64,000 nucleotides of DNA from Agrobacterium rubi TR3 = NBRC 13261 (GCF_000739935.1 NZ_BBJU01000004.1:114390-178389), one strand, 5' to 3'. Positions 36,857-45,077 are shown, counted from the stretch's first letter. The notes: generated from the sequence alone by a model not told the origin. Numbers and translations: made by a program.

Positions 36857-37706
36857 GCTCCGTAAGCCTCCTAGCGGCTTCACCATGGTGCCGAACGCGC
36901 TCATTCGCAGTGATGCCCTCAGTTTGAAAGCAAAAGGCCTGTATTGCCTGCTTTTCTCGAAGCCTGACAACTGGATCTACATGGAAGACGCACTCGTCAA
37001 CGAAAGTGCCGATGGCCGCGATTCTTACCGTTCTGGTATCAAAGAGCTGATTGAAACCGGCTGGCTCATAAAGGTGCAAGTCCGCGACGATAAGGGCGTG
37101 TTCAGTCACATCGACTGGCATTTATCCGACGACGGCCAATCCGCAGACGGGAAACCCGTCGCCGGACAATCACCTACTAGTAATACTGATGAAAATAAAA
37201 CTGACAGAGAAATACCCTCTGTATCTCCCAAGCCCAAAACGAAAGCCTCCCCTCGTGCCAACCCTGCAACAAGCATTGCAATCACTCTCCAAGGCCTTGC
37301 CAGCATTCCCACCGAATTCATCGACCGCGCAGCCTCTCACGACCTCAGCGTCCTCACCATCGATGACGAGTGGGCCAAATTCCGTAACCACCACATCAGC
37401 GCTCGTTCAAAGCACACACGCATTGATCTCTGCTGGGACACGTGGTGCCGTAACGCTGCCCGCTGGCAAAGCCGAGGCGCTGCAAATGCTGGAGGCGGAG
37501 CCGGACATGGTAGCCATAAACGCCACGACCCAGTGGCTGCCGCCCGTGATCGCACAGTGGCTGATCTCTTCGGAGTGGGGGCCAAAGGACATGGAGGGGC
37601 GACCGCTGATGCTGATACCAGTCCCGACCCTTTCGGAAGCCGAGAAGACGCAATTGACGCAAGCTTCGTGGATGTTGGGGCAGGCAATGAAACCATCGAC
37701 GGGTAA
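36849..37706 (+). CDS. Phage replication-type protein with winged helix
   Basis: This 285-residue protein has an N-terminal winged-helix domain of the phage replication O/DnaD-like type (GFTMVPNALIRSDALSLKAKGLYCLLFSKP...LIETGWL). A low-complexity linker follows, then a second conserved segment (IDDEWAKFRNHHISARSKHTR...CWDTWCRNAARW). It probably recognises an origin and recruits host replication proteins. Its last 221 bases are also read in another frame by the following gene. Confidence 0.8.
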   Translation: MNKLRKPPSGFTMVPNALIRSDALSLKAKGLYCLLFSKPDNWIYMEDALVNESADGRDSYRSGIKELIETGWLIKVQVRDDKGVFSHIDWHLSDDGQSADGKPVAGQSPTSNTDENKTDREIPSVSPKPKTKASPRANPATSIAITLQGLASIPTEFIDRAASHDLSVLTIDDEWAKFRNHHISARSKHTRIDLCWDTWCRNAARWQSRGAANAGGGAGHGSHKRHDPVAAARDRTVADLFGVGAKGHGGATADADTSPDPFGSREDAIDASFVDVGAGNETIDG

Positions 37707-37980
37707 GCCCGAATTGCTGGTGGAGGCCATTCAGGTAGCCATGAGTGAACTGCGGTTCCGCTCCAAGTCGGAGGAGCAGCACACGCTCAATCTCAAGGTC
37801 TGGGCAAATGCCTGTCAGAAATACCCTCTGTGGGCCGTTCAGAAAGCTGCCGACTGGTGGAGCAAGGGAGCACGGAGTGGTGATGAGCTTGGTCACTTCC
37901 TGACGGATGTGCGGTTAGCGATTGGCCACAACGTGCTCAAGCGCCAAGCGCTGATGCAACGTCTGCTCAGCCAGTCATGA
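37486..37980 (+). CDS. Hypothetical phage replication-operon protein
   Basis: This 164-residue, mainly helical protein has a C-terminal half (LRFRSKSEEQHTLNLKVWANACQKYPLWAVQKAADWW) like proteins that follow replication initiators in many phages. The ATG at 37486 is chosen; ATGs at 37675 and 37687, the latter behind GGGGCAGG, would remove most of the overlap with the upstream gene. Its stop overlaps the next start (ATGA), showing translational coupling. Confidence 0.65.
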   Translation: MLEAEPDMVAINATTQWLPPVIAQWLISSEWGPKDMEGRPLMLIPVPTLSEAEKTQLTQASWMLGQAMKPSTGKPELLVEAIQVAMSELRFRSKSEEQHTLNLKVWANACQKYPLWAVQKAADWWSKGARSGDELGHFLTDVRLAIGHNVLKRQALMQRLLSQS

Positions 37981-38186
37981 AGGAACACGAATCGCGTCTG
38001 ATTAAAGAATACTGCGGTGATGGTAAGACCCTGCTTGCCGCAATTGATGAACTGCGGAAGATGCGACAAGAAATGAAAATGTTGGGCTTCCCGTTAGCGA
38101 TCATTTCACCATCACCGGAACTTCATGCTTCGGAGAAGAAGCCGTTAACTTCCTCGCGCCTATGTGGAGACTTTCCACGGGGGTAG
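37977..38186 (+). CDS. Hypothetical small protein
   Basis: This 69-residue protein starts in an ATGA overlap with the preceding gene. The first 35 residues form a charged helix (HESRLIKEYCGDGKTLLAAIDELRKMRQEM), and the tail is less ordered. Not recognised. The coupling to the upstream gene is the main support. Confidence 0.5.
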   Translation: MKEHESRLIKEYCGDGKTLLAAIDELRKMRQEMKMLGFPLAIISPSPELHASEKKPLTSSRLCGDFPRG

Positions 38187-38188
38187 TT

Positions 38189-38683
38189 ATGGACAACGCT
38201 AATACGACTAACAAACAATGGAGCACGGCACTTTACATCATTTTGGGTATAATGCTTTTCGGAACAGTCATCGCATTTGCCGATATTTCACGCGGTCAGC
38301 TGATCCTTATGCTAGCAGTCCTGTTTGGATGTATGGGAACGCTTGCGTTCATGGTGAAGAAGTTCAACCCTTACGCCTTCGCAATTGCCGAAATGGCGAT
38401 TGCCTGCGGTCTGGCGTGGCTGGCCTTTCTGGACCGCGTTGACCTCAAGGATAATTACGACTTCTTTCGAAGCGCGCCCTCCGCGATCATCTCGCTTAAG
38501 ATACTTGGAGCGGTCTACGCGTTTGCAAAGGCATTGGAAAGCATTGGCAAAGGTTTGGATGAAGCGATTAAGGACGCGGAGAAAAGCGGAGACCTCAAGA
38601 AGCTTGCAACTGCTAAAAAGAATAAGCAGCTTTTTGAAAAGATTGCTTTCAAGGTTCCTGTTGACTCGGTGGAACAAAAATAG
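38189..38683 (+). CDS. Predicted membrane protein
   Basis: This 164-residue protein has three hydrophobic helices (about residues 14-33, 37-58 and 62-80), then a long soluble helical tail rich in Lys and Glu. The ATG at 38189 follows a GGGGG stretch. Not recognised. It lies in the rightward phage operon two bases behind the previous stop. Confidence 0.6.
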   Translation: MDNANTTNKQWSTALYIILGIMLFGTVIAFADISRGQLILMLAVLFGCMGTLAFMVKKFNPYAFAIAEMAIACGLAWLAFLDRVDLKDNYDFFRSAPSAIISLKILGAVYAFAKALESIGKGLDEAIKDAEKSGDLKKLATAKKNKQLFEKIAFKVPVDSVEQK

Positions 38684-38695
38684 AACATTCGTCGG

Positions 38696-38944
38696 ATGAC
38701 CAGACGTAAAGGTGAACTAACCGCCAGCGCTATTGATAGCGGTTGGCCTTATCAAATCGCCCTCCGTGAATCCCTGTCTTCGGGCAAGCGGTGGGCGGAA
38801 ATGGCCGATTTCTGTCACCAGAAACGCCTCATGCGGTGCGAAAGAGGGCACTCCGTGTTCTTTGAGGATGAGCATTATAACGTTCATTGCTTTGCGACGA
38901 AGCAAGGGGCTGAAGCTTTCCTCAAAAAATACGGTGGAGAATGA
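38696..38944 (+). CDS. Small conserved phage-type protein
   Basis: This 82-residue protein (MTRRKGELTASAIDSGWPYQIAL...) resembles a small protein common in rhizobial phages and genomes. Several Cys and His residues (CHQKRLMRCERGH) may bind a metal. Function unknown. It follows the membrane protein gene by 12 bases in the same operon. Confidence 0.6.
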   Translation: MTRRKGELTASAIDSGWPYQIALRESLSSGKRWAEMADFCHQKRLMRCERGHSVFFEDEHYNVHCFATKQGAEAFLKKYGGE

Positions 38945-39014
38945 TTCGATCCGCGCGAACGGGGTAAAGGCGTCAATTGGAACAAATGGTATAAAGGACG
39001 CTCCGCGCTTTAAT

Positions 39015-39938
39015 ATGGAGTGTGCTTTGTCGAAAATACATTCAGCGCCCAAGACTGAGCGCCACCATTACATTCCACAGTTTTACTTGAGACCATGGCG
39101 AAACTTGCAAACGGATAAGCGGCTTGAGGAGTATGGCCGAATTGCTCATTCAGGCCAAATATCGTCACGCCGCGTTTTCACGAAAGAAACAGGGCACGAA
39201 CCTAATCTCTACACGATGCCAGGCGTCACAGAGGAAACGAAGCAGAACGCTGAAAAACTCTTCTATCATAAGGTTGATACCGCTGCCGCTATTGTCCGCG
39301 ACAAACTGCTCGCGGGCGTTCCGTTAACGGGCCTAGACGAAGAACATTGGGCGCGGTTTGTTCTGTCGCTTGCCACCCGAAATCCCGATGACATTGCGGC
39401 CGCTAAAGCGATCACGGCAAAACTTTTAAAGGAGCCCGACCAAAAAACGGAAGCGATCTATGCCAAGATGAAGAAGGAAGGCTATCCAGAGACGGCTTCC
39501 GAACTTCTGACAATGGCGTTCCCGTATGCTTCCGAGATTGCCGCAATCAATTCCACGGTAAAAAACAACCAGAACCGCAAGTTTCTTGACCTCATAAAAA
39601 GTATGGAATGGAAGGTCATTGATGTCAGTCCTGCCAAAAGGCGCTTACTGACGTCTGATCGTCCATTGATGATGTCTAAAGGCCTTCTTCGTGAAGACGG
39701 CTACATTTGGCTCCCAATAAGTCCGACAAAGCTTTTCACAGCGGCCACACTGCAATTTTTCGGAGCGCAGGTAGCTATGGAGCCACTCAGCCGCACAATC
39801 CGTGATGTAAATAGCACCCAGATCGGACAAGCTCGAAAGTACGTATACGGGTGTGATGGCTCTGAAATTGCGAATGTGAGGAAAGGCATGTCCAAGATGA
39901 AGCCTCCCGCACTTATGAGAATGTCGGGAAAGAATTGA
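39015..39938 (+). CDS. DUF4238 protein
   Basis: This 307-residue protein contains the DUF4238 signature HHYIPQFYLRPW near residue 16. A later LLTSDRPLMM and WLPISPTKLFTA match the conserved C-terminal part of the family. The ATG at 39015 is used; the frame is open further upstream through the previous gene. DUF4238 genes are common cargo on phages and islands and some are suspected of defence functions, but no activity is established. Confidence 0.75.
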   Translation: MECALSKIHSAPKTERHHYIPQFYLRPWRNLQTDKRLEEYGRIAHSGQISSRRVFTKETGHEPNLYTMPGVTEETKQNAEKLFYHKVDTAAAIVRDKLLAGVPLTGLDEEHWARFVLSLATRNPDDIAAAKAITAKLLKEPDQKTEAIYAKMKKEGYPETASELLTMAFPYASEIAAINSTVKNNQNRKFLDLIKSMEWKVIDVSPAKRRLLTSDRPLMMSKGLLREDGYIWLPISPTKLFTAATLQFFGAQVAMEPLSRTIRDVNSTQIGQARKYVYGCDGSEIANVRKGMSKMKPPALMRMSGKN

Positions 39939-39969
39939 CCCTGCTGAGCGATATCGTCAGAATCAGGAG

Positions 39970-40254
39970 GTGAAAAAGAACCCCGCCTATATAGCCCGCG
40001 TAGCCGAATTGGCCTGCGCGGTCTCGGAAAATTGGGGTCATGAGTGCGGCGGTCGGATCACCTGCCACCATCCTATCGGTATCGAGTGGCGGGGTATGAG
40101 CCAGAAGGCGAAGGATGATGAGGTCATTCCGCTTTGCGAGGCTCACCACCAGCATTCTCGAAACGCGATCCATCTCATGGGTAAAAAGCCGTGGGAGCAA
40201 AAATATGGCTCCCAGCGGGAATTGCTGAGAGCCACGCTAGAGAAGTTGAATTAA
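39970..40254 (+). CDS. Ref-like HNH nuclease
   Basis: This 94-residue protein has the HNH-type arrangement ITCHHPIG...VIPLCEAHHQHSRN and ends EQKYGSQRELLRATLEKL, as in small relatives of P1 Ref, a RecA-dependent nuclease. The start is a GTG at 39970 that sits tightly behind AGGAG. It is convergent with an HTH gene, overlapping it by four bases. A role in phage recombination fits the neighbouring recombination genes. Confidence 0.75.
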   Translation: MKKNPAYIARVAELACAVSENWGHECGGRITCHHPIGIEWRGMSQKAKDDEVIPLCEAHHQHSRNAIHLMGKKPWEQKYGSQRELLRATLEKLN

Positions 40255-40604
40255 GCACGTCCTTTCTGGAAATAGGCGGCGCGCCGCTGACGGTTTTCGT
40301 GGCACTCTGTTGCAGCCACTGATCTGGCATCTGAGATGCCATTGGCGGCAAGCGGCGCTGGTGACCTATACCCTTCGATGAGCGGCGCAATGTCATCGAC
40401 CGCACAGCCCAAAACGCTGCATACATCCCGAAGTGCGTGAAGTCCGGGACGCCGTTTGCCTTCTAACCAATCCCACACACGTCGGCGCTCGACCTTCAAG
40501 GCTGAAGAGAATTGTTCGACGCTAGAGAACTTTTCAGAGATTTTGATGGCTAGGCTTTTCTCGGAAAAAGAACGTCCATAGGTTTTGTAACGGTCCTGAT
40601 GCAT
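40251..40604 (-). CDS. XRE-type HTH regulator
   Basis: This 117-residue protein has a central helix-turn-helix of the Cro/CI type (SVEQFSSALKVERRRVWDWLEGKRRPGLHALRDVCSVLG). It has no protease or sensor domain. It is the last gene of the leftward recombination operon, so it is expressed with its genes and could be a Cro-like regulator acting at the 24-base operators. That link is inference. Confidence 0.75.
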   Translation of the reverse strand: MHQDRYKTYGRSFSEKSLAIKISEKFSSVEQFSSALKVERRRVWDWLEGKRRPGLHALRDVCSVLGCAVDDIAPLIEGYRSPAPLAANGISDARSVAATECHENRQRRAAYFQKGRA

Positions 40605-40607
40605 GAT

Positions 40608-40829
40608 CTACCTCACCGAAATGCCGAGGTCGGTAAACTTGCTGCAGTATTCAGGAAGAACCCTACAGACGTAAGAAACGCGGCGGTGGTTGAAATGCTG
40701 CTCACCCCGTGGCGCGGTAGCGTTCCAAAGGTGCCTGTCATCCATTTTCATCAGGGCCAACGCGATCAGTGCGTCGTCGGCCCATTTCTTCACCTTGGCC
40801 ATGTTGGGCGAGATCGGGTGACTATTCAT
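40608..40829 (-). CDS. Hypothetical small protein
   Basis: This 73-residue protein (MNSHPISPNMAKVKKWADDALIALALMKMDD...) is helical at the N-terminus. It is not recognised. Its start overlaps the stop of the exonuclease gene by one base, and the gene lies between that and the HTH gene in the leftward operon. Confidence 0.55.
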   Translation of the reverse strand: MNSHPISPNMAKVKKWADDALIALALMKMDDRHLWNATAPRGEQHFNHRRVSYVCRVLPEYCSKFTDLGISVR

Positions 40830-41437
40830 CAGTATTTTCCACGAATTGTTGACACCAGATCGGCAAGTTCTTCGCGGAAAATGCGCACGCCTTCACGGAT
40901 TTCATCATGCTTGGCAAGGTCGGGTTCAACCCTAATGACGAGGCGCGGAAGGTCAGGCGAGTAGCTCTGGAACCAACAAGCTGTCCGGCCAGTCACCAAA
41001 AGGCTTCTTTGCACTTGTAGGACGTACTCGGCGGGAAGCGTCCCTTTTTCCAGCCGTTCAATCTGCACTGTGGGAATGCAGCATTTGAACTCGGCTATCT
41101 CGTCGGCACCCAACAATCCATCTGGCGAGCATGACAGGCCAATATCGTGGTTTCGGATGATACCAGTCTCGATTATGGGCCGACCTACCTCCAGCGCCAA
41201 CAATTCGCGCGCGACGGGTTCCGTGTCTTTTCCCATCTCCGTGTAGATGTTTCCTTTGAAACTGGAAGCGCTGCGTCCGATGAGTACTTCGGCGGCCAAC
41301 TGGCGCATATACTTCGTGCGCATCTTGCCGTCGCCCTTCGCCATGAGGCTGGATAGTTCCGAGCACGTGACCCAACCAGCGCGCGCGGCGTGCCATTCGG
41401 GCGTCCCTTGCGTGATGTTGATTTCTTCGAGGTTCAA
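40829..41437 (-). CDS. YqaJ/lambda-Exo-family exonuclease
   Basis: This 202-residue protein is a phage recombination exonuclease of the PD-(D/E)XK superfamily. TPEWHAARAGWVTCSEL is the usual N-terminus, and the catalytic D106, E116 and K118 lie in CSPDGLLGADEIAEFKCC. It degrades one DNA strand to give single-strand tails for the annealase. It is arranged with ERF and NinB, overlapping NinB by four bases. Confidence 0.9.
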   Translation of the reverse strand: MNLEEINITQGTPEWHAARAGWVTCSELSSLMAKGDGKMRTKYMRQLAAEVLIGRSASSFKGNIYTEMGKDTEPVARELLALEVGRPIIETGIIRNHDIGLSCSPDGLLGADEIAEFKCCIPTVQIERLEKGTLPAEYVLQVQRSLLVTGRTACWFQSYSPDLPRLVIRVEPDLAKHDEIREGVRIFREELADLVSTIRGKY

Positions 41438-41856
41438 TTCATGGGTTCTCCTTTGTTGTTTAGTGCGAAGTCGGCTTCGTCTGGGTAGGGAAGTGTCACT
41501 TCGAGAAAGTAGGCGACGCGCCCGATACGGTTCAGATAGTCGGTAAATTGTCGGACGGTCAGTTCGGTGGTGGATTTGAGGGTAAACACGCGCTTTTCGC
41601 GGATGATGATTGGCTCGTAGCCAAGGAAATGCTCCCTGAAGTAGAGGTGTAATTCCTGCTCATCGTAGCCAGTGTGTTCCGCCAGCACGTGAATCCACAT
41701 CCAGTACAGGCGGTTTTGAGCAACCGAACGACTACGTCGGTGCGGTTTTACCTCGACCGACATGATGGGATTGGAGGCAATGCGGGCTACAAATTCAACC
41801 GCCGCACGCCTCTTCTCCATGCTGTCGATAACGAAAAAAGCGCTATCGTTGGCCAT
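41434..41856 (-). CDS. NinB/Orf-family recombination protein
   Basis: This 140-residue protein resembles lambda NinB (Orf), which supplies RecFOR-like mediator function. Conserved parts are HRRSRSVAQNRLYWMWIHVLAEHTGYDEQELH and KSTTELTVRQFTDYLNRI. It sits between the annealase and exonuclease genes with short overlaps at both ends, forming a complete phage recombination cassette. Confidence 0.88.
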   Translation of the reverse strand: MANDSAFFVIDSMEKRRAAVEFVARIASNPIMSVEVKPHRRSRSVAQNRLYWMWIHVLAEHTGYDEQELHLYFREHFLGYEPIIIREKRVFTLKSTTELTVRQFTDYLNRIGRVAYFLEVTLPYPDEADFALNNKGEPMN

Positions 41857-42595
41857 TGCTCGGGTTGGACATTTGATTGAAACGCGTCACACGGGCTACC
41901 AGCTTGTCAAATTCACTGGCATCGGCCTCGTGTAGTCCTTCCAAACCTACACTCTTGCAGAACTCAGCAACCCTCTCGCCCGGTCCGCCAAGCTTTTCAA
42001 CAAGGATGCTGACTTGCGTTGGAGAGATAAAGAGAACAGACCGATTGCCGTCGTTATCAGCCTGCACCATTTCGGTTGTCACGATGTTGAACGCCTCACA
42101 CGTCAGGTATCGGCGAAGATAAGTTCCGGTACTGGCGCTTCCTTGGATTTTGGTTTTGGTCGCGCCCCCTTTGGGGCCGGTGTCGTCACGGAAGCCGGAT
42201 TTGGTGAGGGTGGTCTCATGTCCCGCACGATGCCGAACCGTACAGGTCATATGAATGAGACCTTCCAGCGTTTCGGTGCTGGAAAATGACAGGCTAAACC
42301 CGTGTTTGGTGTAGATGGGTCGTCCAACATTATCCACGTCGTCAATTTTGGCGTGCTTACTTTTGGTTTCCTTGTTTTCATGGCGCATAAGAACTTGCTG
42401 CATTTCAGCTTGGCAGTCGCTCATGGCCGCGTTGAAATCCGCTTTGGCCTGACGCTCCATAATGCGTTCCTGCATGGCGAGCAGGCGCTCCATCTTCTCA
42501 ATATCAACATCGGGATTGGTAGCGGCGCGCTCGATGACGGCAATGATGTTATGCGCTGGGCTTTGTTCGCCCTGCACGGCCAGTTGAGTATCCAT
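41843..42595 (-). CDS. ERF-family single-strand annealing protein
   Basis: This 250-residue protein has the ERF core: KADFNAAMSDCQAEM, ADIDDVDN-like KIDDVDNVGRPIYTKHGFSLSFSS and KIQGSASTGTYLRRYLTCEAFNI. ERF proteins of phages such as P22 anneal complementary DNA and can circularise phage DNA. It is the first gene of the leftward recombination operon, 80 bases from the second 24-base operator. Confidence 0.92.
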   Translation of the reverse strand: MDTQLAVQGEQSPAHNIIAVIERAATNPDVDIEKMERLLAMQERIMERQAKADFNAAMSDCQAEMQQVLMRHENKETKSKHAKIDDVDNVGRPIYTKHGFSLSFSSTETLEGLIHMTCTVRHRAGHETTLTKSGFRDDTGPKGGATKTKIQGSASTGTYLRRYLTCEAFNIVTTEMVQADNDGNRSVLFISPTQVSILVEKLGGPGERVAEFCKSVGLEGLHEADASEFDKLVARVTRFNQMSNPSNGQR

Positions 42596-42675
42596 AGGTT
42601 AGTCTTTCGTGGGGTTAGTGTAGCGGCAACCGCTGAAAGTATCCTGCAAGTAGTGGTGAATCACGTCAAGTAAAA

Positions 42676-42699
42676 AGTTGTAGAAATATGTTTACAACT
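42676..42699. promoter_or_regulatory. 24-bp inverted-repeat operator, copy 2
   Basis: Arms AGTTGTA (42676-42682) and TTACAACT (42692-42699) form the inverted repeat. It is the reverse complement of the site at 33203-33226 with two mismatches. It lies between the leftward ERF operon and the rightward unit starting at 42748, mirroring the layout of copy 1. Confidence 0.75.
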
Positions 42700-42747
42700 A
42701 TTTCAGGTTGTGGGGCTGTTCATCCATAACCAAGGAAAGAAACAACG

Positions 42748-42876
42748 ATGTACGATCTCAATCAACCTATTTTCACTTACGCAGGGGCTTTGATGCCTGA
42801 ACGCAAGGAAAGCAAAGTGCGCGGCGTTCTGCTCGCCGTGTGCGCAGGCCTGCTGCTGGCGGCATTGGCTATCTAA
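42748..42876 (+). CDS. Small membrane peptide (42 aa)
   Basis: The frame starts MYDLNQPIFTYAGALMPERK and ends with a hydrophobic helix (VLLAVCAGLLLAALAI). AAGGAAAG is at good distance from the ATG. It is the first gene behind the second operator, so it is an early phage gene of unknown role. Confidence 0.6.
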   Translation: MYDLNQPIFTYAGALMPERKESKVRGVLLAVCAGLLLAALAI

Positions 42877-42900
42877 TCAACCCTAAGAGAAAGTGAGGTA

Positions 42901-43527
42901 ATGCCGAACCACATCACAAACATCCTGACAATTCAGGGTGAAGAAAACAAAGTAGTCGCATGTCTGGCCGCCATAAAGTCGATCGCGGAGGACGAGGGCG
43001 GGACGCGAGAAATCGACTTCAACAAAATCATTCCGATGCCGCCGGAGTTGAATATCACATCAGACGGGTTGGTCGGGCATTTTGAGAACCAGTTTATGGT
43101 AACGCTTCCTGTGAAGTTGCTGAAAGATGCTCTCATGTCGGCCAAGGAAGATACGGTCGAAAACTTCTGCAACGGGGTGAAAAACCTCAATAAGCATGGG
43201 TTTTCCACTTGGTACGGATGGAGTTGCCATCATTGGGGTACCAAATGGAATGCATATGAAACGAAGGTTACTGGAGAGCATCAGATAACTTTCGACACAG
43301 CATGGAATACGCCGCGCCCGATATTCGCTGCTCTCTCCACGAAGTGGCCCGACCTTTCTTTCCATGTCGAGTATGCCGACGAGGATATTGGCAGTAATTG
43401 TGGAAGCATCGTCTACCGCAAAGGGGTTTGTGAGGAGTTGGATATTGCGGACTCAGATACCTTCGCCAAGCGGGTGGAGGGTTGGGAAGACGATGATGAC
43501 GATGAAGACGTGAAGGAGGCGGCGTAA
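42901..43527 (+). CDS. DUF1281/Api92-like protein
   Basis: This 208-residue protein begins MPNHITNILTIQG and contains FNKIIPMPPEL, WYGWSCHHWGTKWNAY and the late YADEDIGSNCG, the signature of the ferredoxin-fold Api92-like family found in phages and conjugative elements. The end is a very acidic run (EDDDDDEDVKE). Function unknown. Its stop overlaps the next start by one base. Confidence 0.85.
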   Translation: MPNHITNILTIQGEENKVVACLAAIKSIAEDEGGTREIDFNKIIPMPPELNITSDGLVGHFENQFMVTLPVKLLKDALMSAKEDTVENFCNGVKNLNKHGFSTWYGWSCHHWGTKWNAYETKVTGEHQITFDTAWNTPRPIFAALSTKWPDLSFHVEYADEDIGSNCGSIVYRKGVCEELDIADSDTFAKRVEGWEDDDDDEDVKEAA

Positions 43528-43853
43528 TGGCCGATATCTTCCAAGCCGAAATCCGCACCATTGCGGACATCCGTGAAAAGATCCCCACCGACCGATTGGA
43601 TGCCTTCTTGCTCGACCTTAAGGCATGGGTGCTGATGGAAGGGTTTGATATAGGCGACGCCTTTGCCGGTCTTCTCCATGCCGTATCGGACAGTATGGGC
43701 CAATCCGTCGCGATTCAGCGAAGCGGCTTCAACGATGTGCTGCACTGGGTTGACGACGGACAGGTAGGCGTCTCTGAAATCGTGGCTACTTGCGGTGAGA
43801 AAGAACTTATCGAACTTAATATTCGCCGCAACAGTGAGGAGGGCAGTGAATGA
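43527..43853 (+). CDS. Hypothetical phage protein
   Basis: This 108-residue acidic, helical protein (MADIFQAEIRTIADIREKIP...) is not recognised. It is translated in a TAATG overlap with the preceding gene and overlaps the following one by four bases, so it clearly belongs to the rightward early operon. Confidence 0.6.
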   Translation: MADIFQAEIRTIADIREKIPTDRLDAFLLDLKAWVLMEGFDIGDAFAGLLHAVSDSMGQSVAIQRSGFNDVLHWVDDGQVGVSEIVATCGEKELIELNIRRNSEEGSE

Positions 43854-44209
43854 AACTCAAATCCCTCCTGAGCTTCTTCCGCAAGCCATCCTGCCAAAAG
43901 CCGCTGCCCATCCGCAAAGATTCTGCGCTCCGCTGCAAGATCCTGCACCGCCTCATTACGACGGACTGGATTGACGTGAACACCATCCAGAGGTTCGGCA
44001 CCAACGCCGCCTCGGCCCGTATCTCGGATTTGCGGAAGGAAGGCATCCTCTATGCTGCCGATGATCCGAAGGGCTTTGAATGGCACAAGAATGCCAAGGG
44101 AGTAGGCCGCCACAAGCGCTACCGCTGGACGGGCAAGCTTCCTCCAAACTGGGTGAAGACGGAAACATTCACCGGACGCGAACGCCGTAAAAAGTCGCGA
44201 ACCAAATAA
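43850..44209 (+). CDS. Phage winged-helix/HTH protein
   Basis: This 119-residue basic protein has a DNA-binding-like segment ALRCKILHRLITTDWIDVNTIQRFGTNAASARISDLRKEGILYA (about residues 25-68), similar to small phage helix-turn-helix proteins. The C-terminus is very basic (RERRKKSRTK). Its ATG overlaps the previous stop (ATGA). The target is unknown. Confidence 0.65.
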   Translation: MKLKSLLSFFRKPSCQKPLPIRKDSALRCKILHRLITTDWIDVNTIQRFGTNAASARISDLRKEGILYAADDPKGFEWHKNAKGVGRHKRYRWTGKLPPNWVKTETFTGRERRKKSRTK

Positions 44210-44223
44210 CGAAAGCCTGAAAA

Positions 44224-44448
44224 TTGAATACCGAGAAAATCATCCACGTCCCCCAGGGCGAGGTCGTGAACCTGCTTGCCGATATGGTTGAGCAAAAGGG
44301 CACACAAGCTGCCGTCGCAAAGGAGCTTGGCATTTCCACGCAGGAAGTGAGCAAAACTATCAGTGGCTCCCAAAGCCCACCGCGCAAGGTGTTGTCGCAC
44401 TTTGAGCTGGAAACCAAGACGATCTACGTACGCAAAGGAAAGAAATAG
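44224..44448 (+). CDS. Small HTH protein
   Basis: This 74-residue protein has a Cro-like helix-turn-helix (TQAAVAKELGISTQEVSKTISGSQSPPRKVL) and a basic tail. The start is a TTG at 44224, with no strong ribosome site. It could be a second regulator of the element or act on the host; no operator is assigned. Confidence 0.65.
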   Translation: MNTEKIIHVPQGEVVNLLADMVEQKGTQAAVAKELGISTQEVSKTISGSQSPPRKVLSHFELETKTIYVRKGKK

Positions 44449-44450
44449 AC

Positions 44451-44582
44451 GTGAAATACCTATTGAACGCGCTCATCGACGCGCTGCTGTATCCGGCATG
44501 GCTGGTGTACCGATCCCACAAGCCTTCGGGCTGGTCGGTGCCTTCCGATAATGTGGCGAAGGTGACAAACCATGACTTGTAG
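44451..44582 (+). CDS. Small membrane-associated peptide (43 aa)
   Basis: A GTG start behind AAAGGAAAG opens a 43-residue frame with one hydrophobic segment (YLLNALIDALLYPAWLVY). It overlaps the next gene by 11 bases. Not recognised; good signals and spacing within the operon support it. Confidence 0.5.
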   Translation: MKYLLNALIDALLYPAWLVYRSHKPSGWSVPSDNVAKVTNHDL

Positions 44583-45009
44583 CTTTGTAGAACCGCACCC
44601 GATTAAGTGCGACCGCACCCCCAGCGAAAGCGATAATGCGGTAGCGAAAGAGATTTTTAACTTGGTGCATAGTCATCACGTTGAAGGCGGTGTTTTTACA
44701 TCATGGCCTACGCATGCGGTTGAAGTCATCCTCGCCCGTCACCGCCAGCCCGTAGCGCCCTCACGCACAGCGGAGGAAGTGGTGCGAGAGTTATTTGGTG
44801 TTCCGCCGGAAATGCCTTGGCCATTCCCCCATCACGAACGCGCTGTAAATCTTATCCAATCCGCGCTAGACGCCGCCCGTGTGGAAGGTGCCCGTTTGGC
44901 GCTTGAGGCTGCGGCCAAAGAAGCCGAGCAAGAAGATGAATATGGACATGGTGTGGCGCGTGAAATCCGCGCCCTCGACCCCGCCGCTATTGTGAAGGGA
45001 GGTGCGTAA
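44572..45009 (+). CDS. Hypothetical phage protein
   Basis: This 145-residue protein has an unordered N-terminus and then helical segments (NAVAKEIFNLVHSHHV, and a long Ala/Glu-rich C-terminal helix). Not recognised; proteins with this Ala/Glu-rich end are common in phage operons. It is coupled to the next small gene by a TAATG overlap. Confidence 0.55.
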   Translation: MTCSFVEPHPIKCDRTPSESDNAVAKEIFNLVHSHHVEGGVFTSWPTHAVEVILARHRQPVAPSRTAEEVVRELFGVPPEMPWPFPHHERAVNLIQSALDAARVEGARLALEAAAKEAEQEDEYGHGVAREIRALDPAAIVKGGA

Positions 45010-45077
45010 TGGCTGCTCTTACATGGGGTCTAACCCTGTCGGCCGGAATACTGGCGCTGATGTGGTGGGTGGTGTGA
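45009..45077 (+). CDS. Tiny membrane peptide (22 aa)
   Basis: MAALTWGLTLSAGILALMWW and two more Val residues form a single membrane helix. The start overlaps the stop of the gene before and its own stop overlaps the ATG of the gene after (TGATG). Such coupling makes translation likely although the function is unknown. Confidence 0.45.
   Translation: MAALTWGLTLSAGILALMWWVV

Noticed and set aside
37189..37485. N-terminal extension of the gene starting at 37486
   Set aside because: The added residues are Ser/Thr/Pro-rich out-of-frame sequence of the replication-type gene and look like a shadow.
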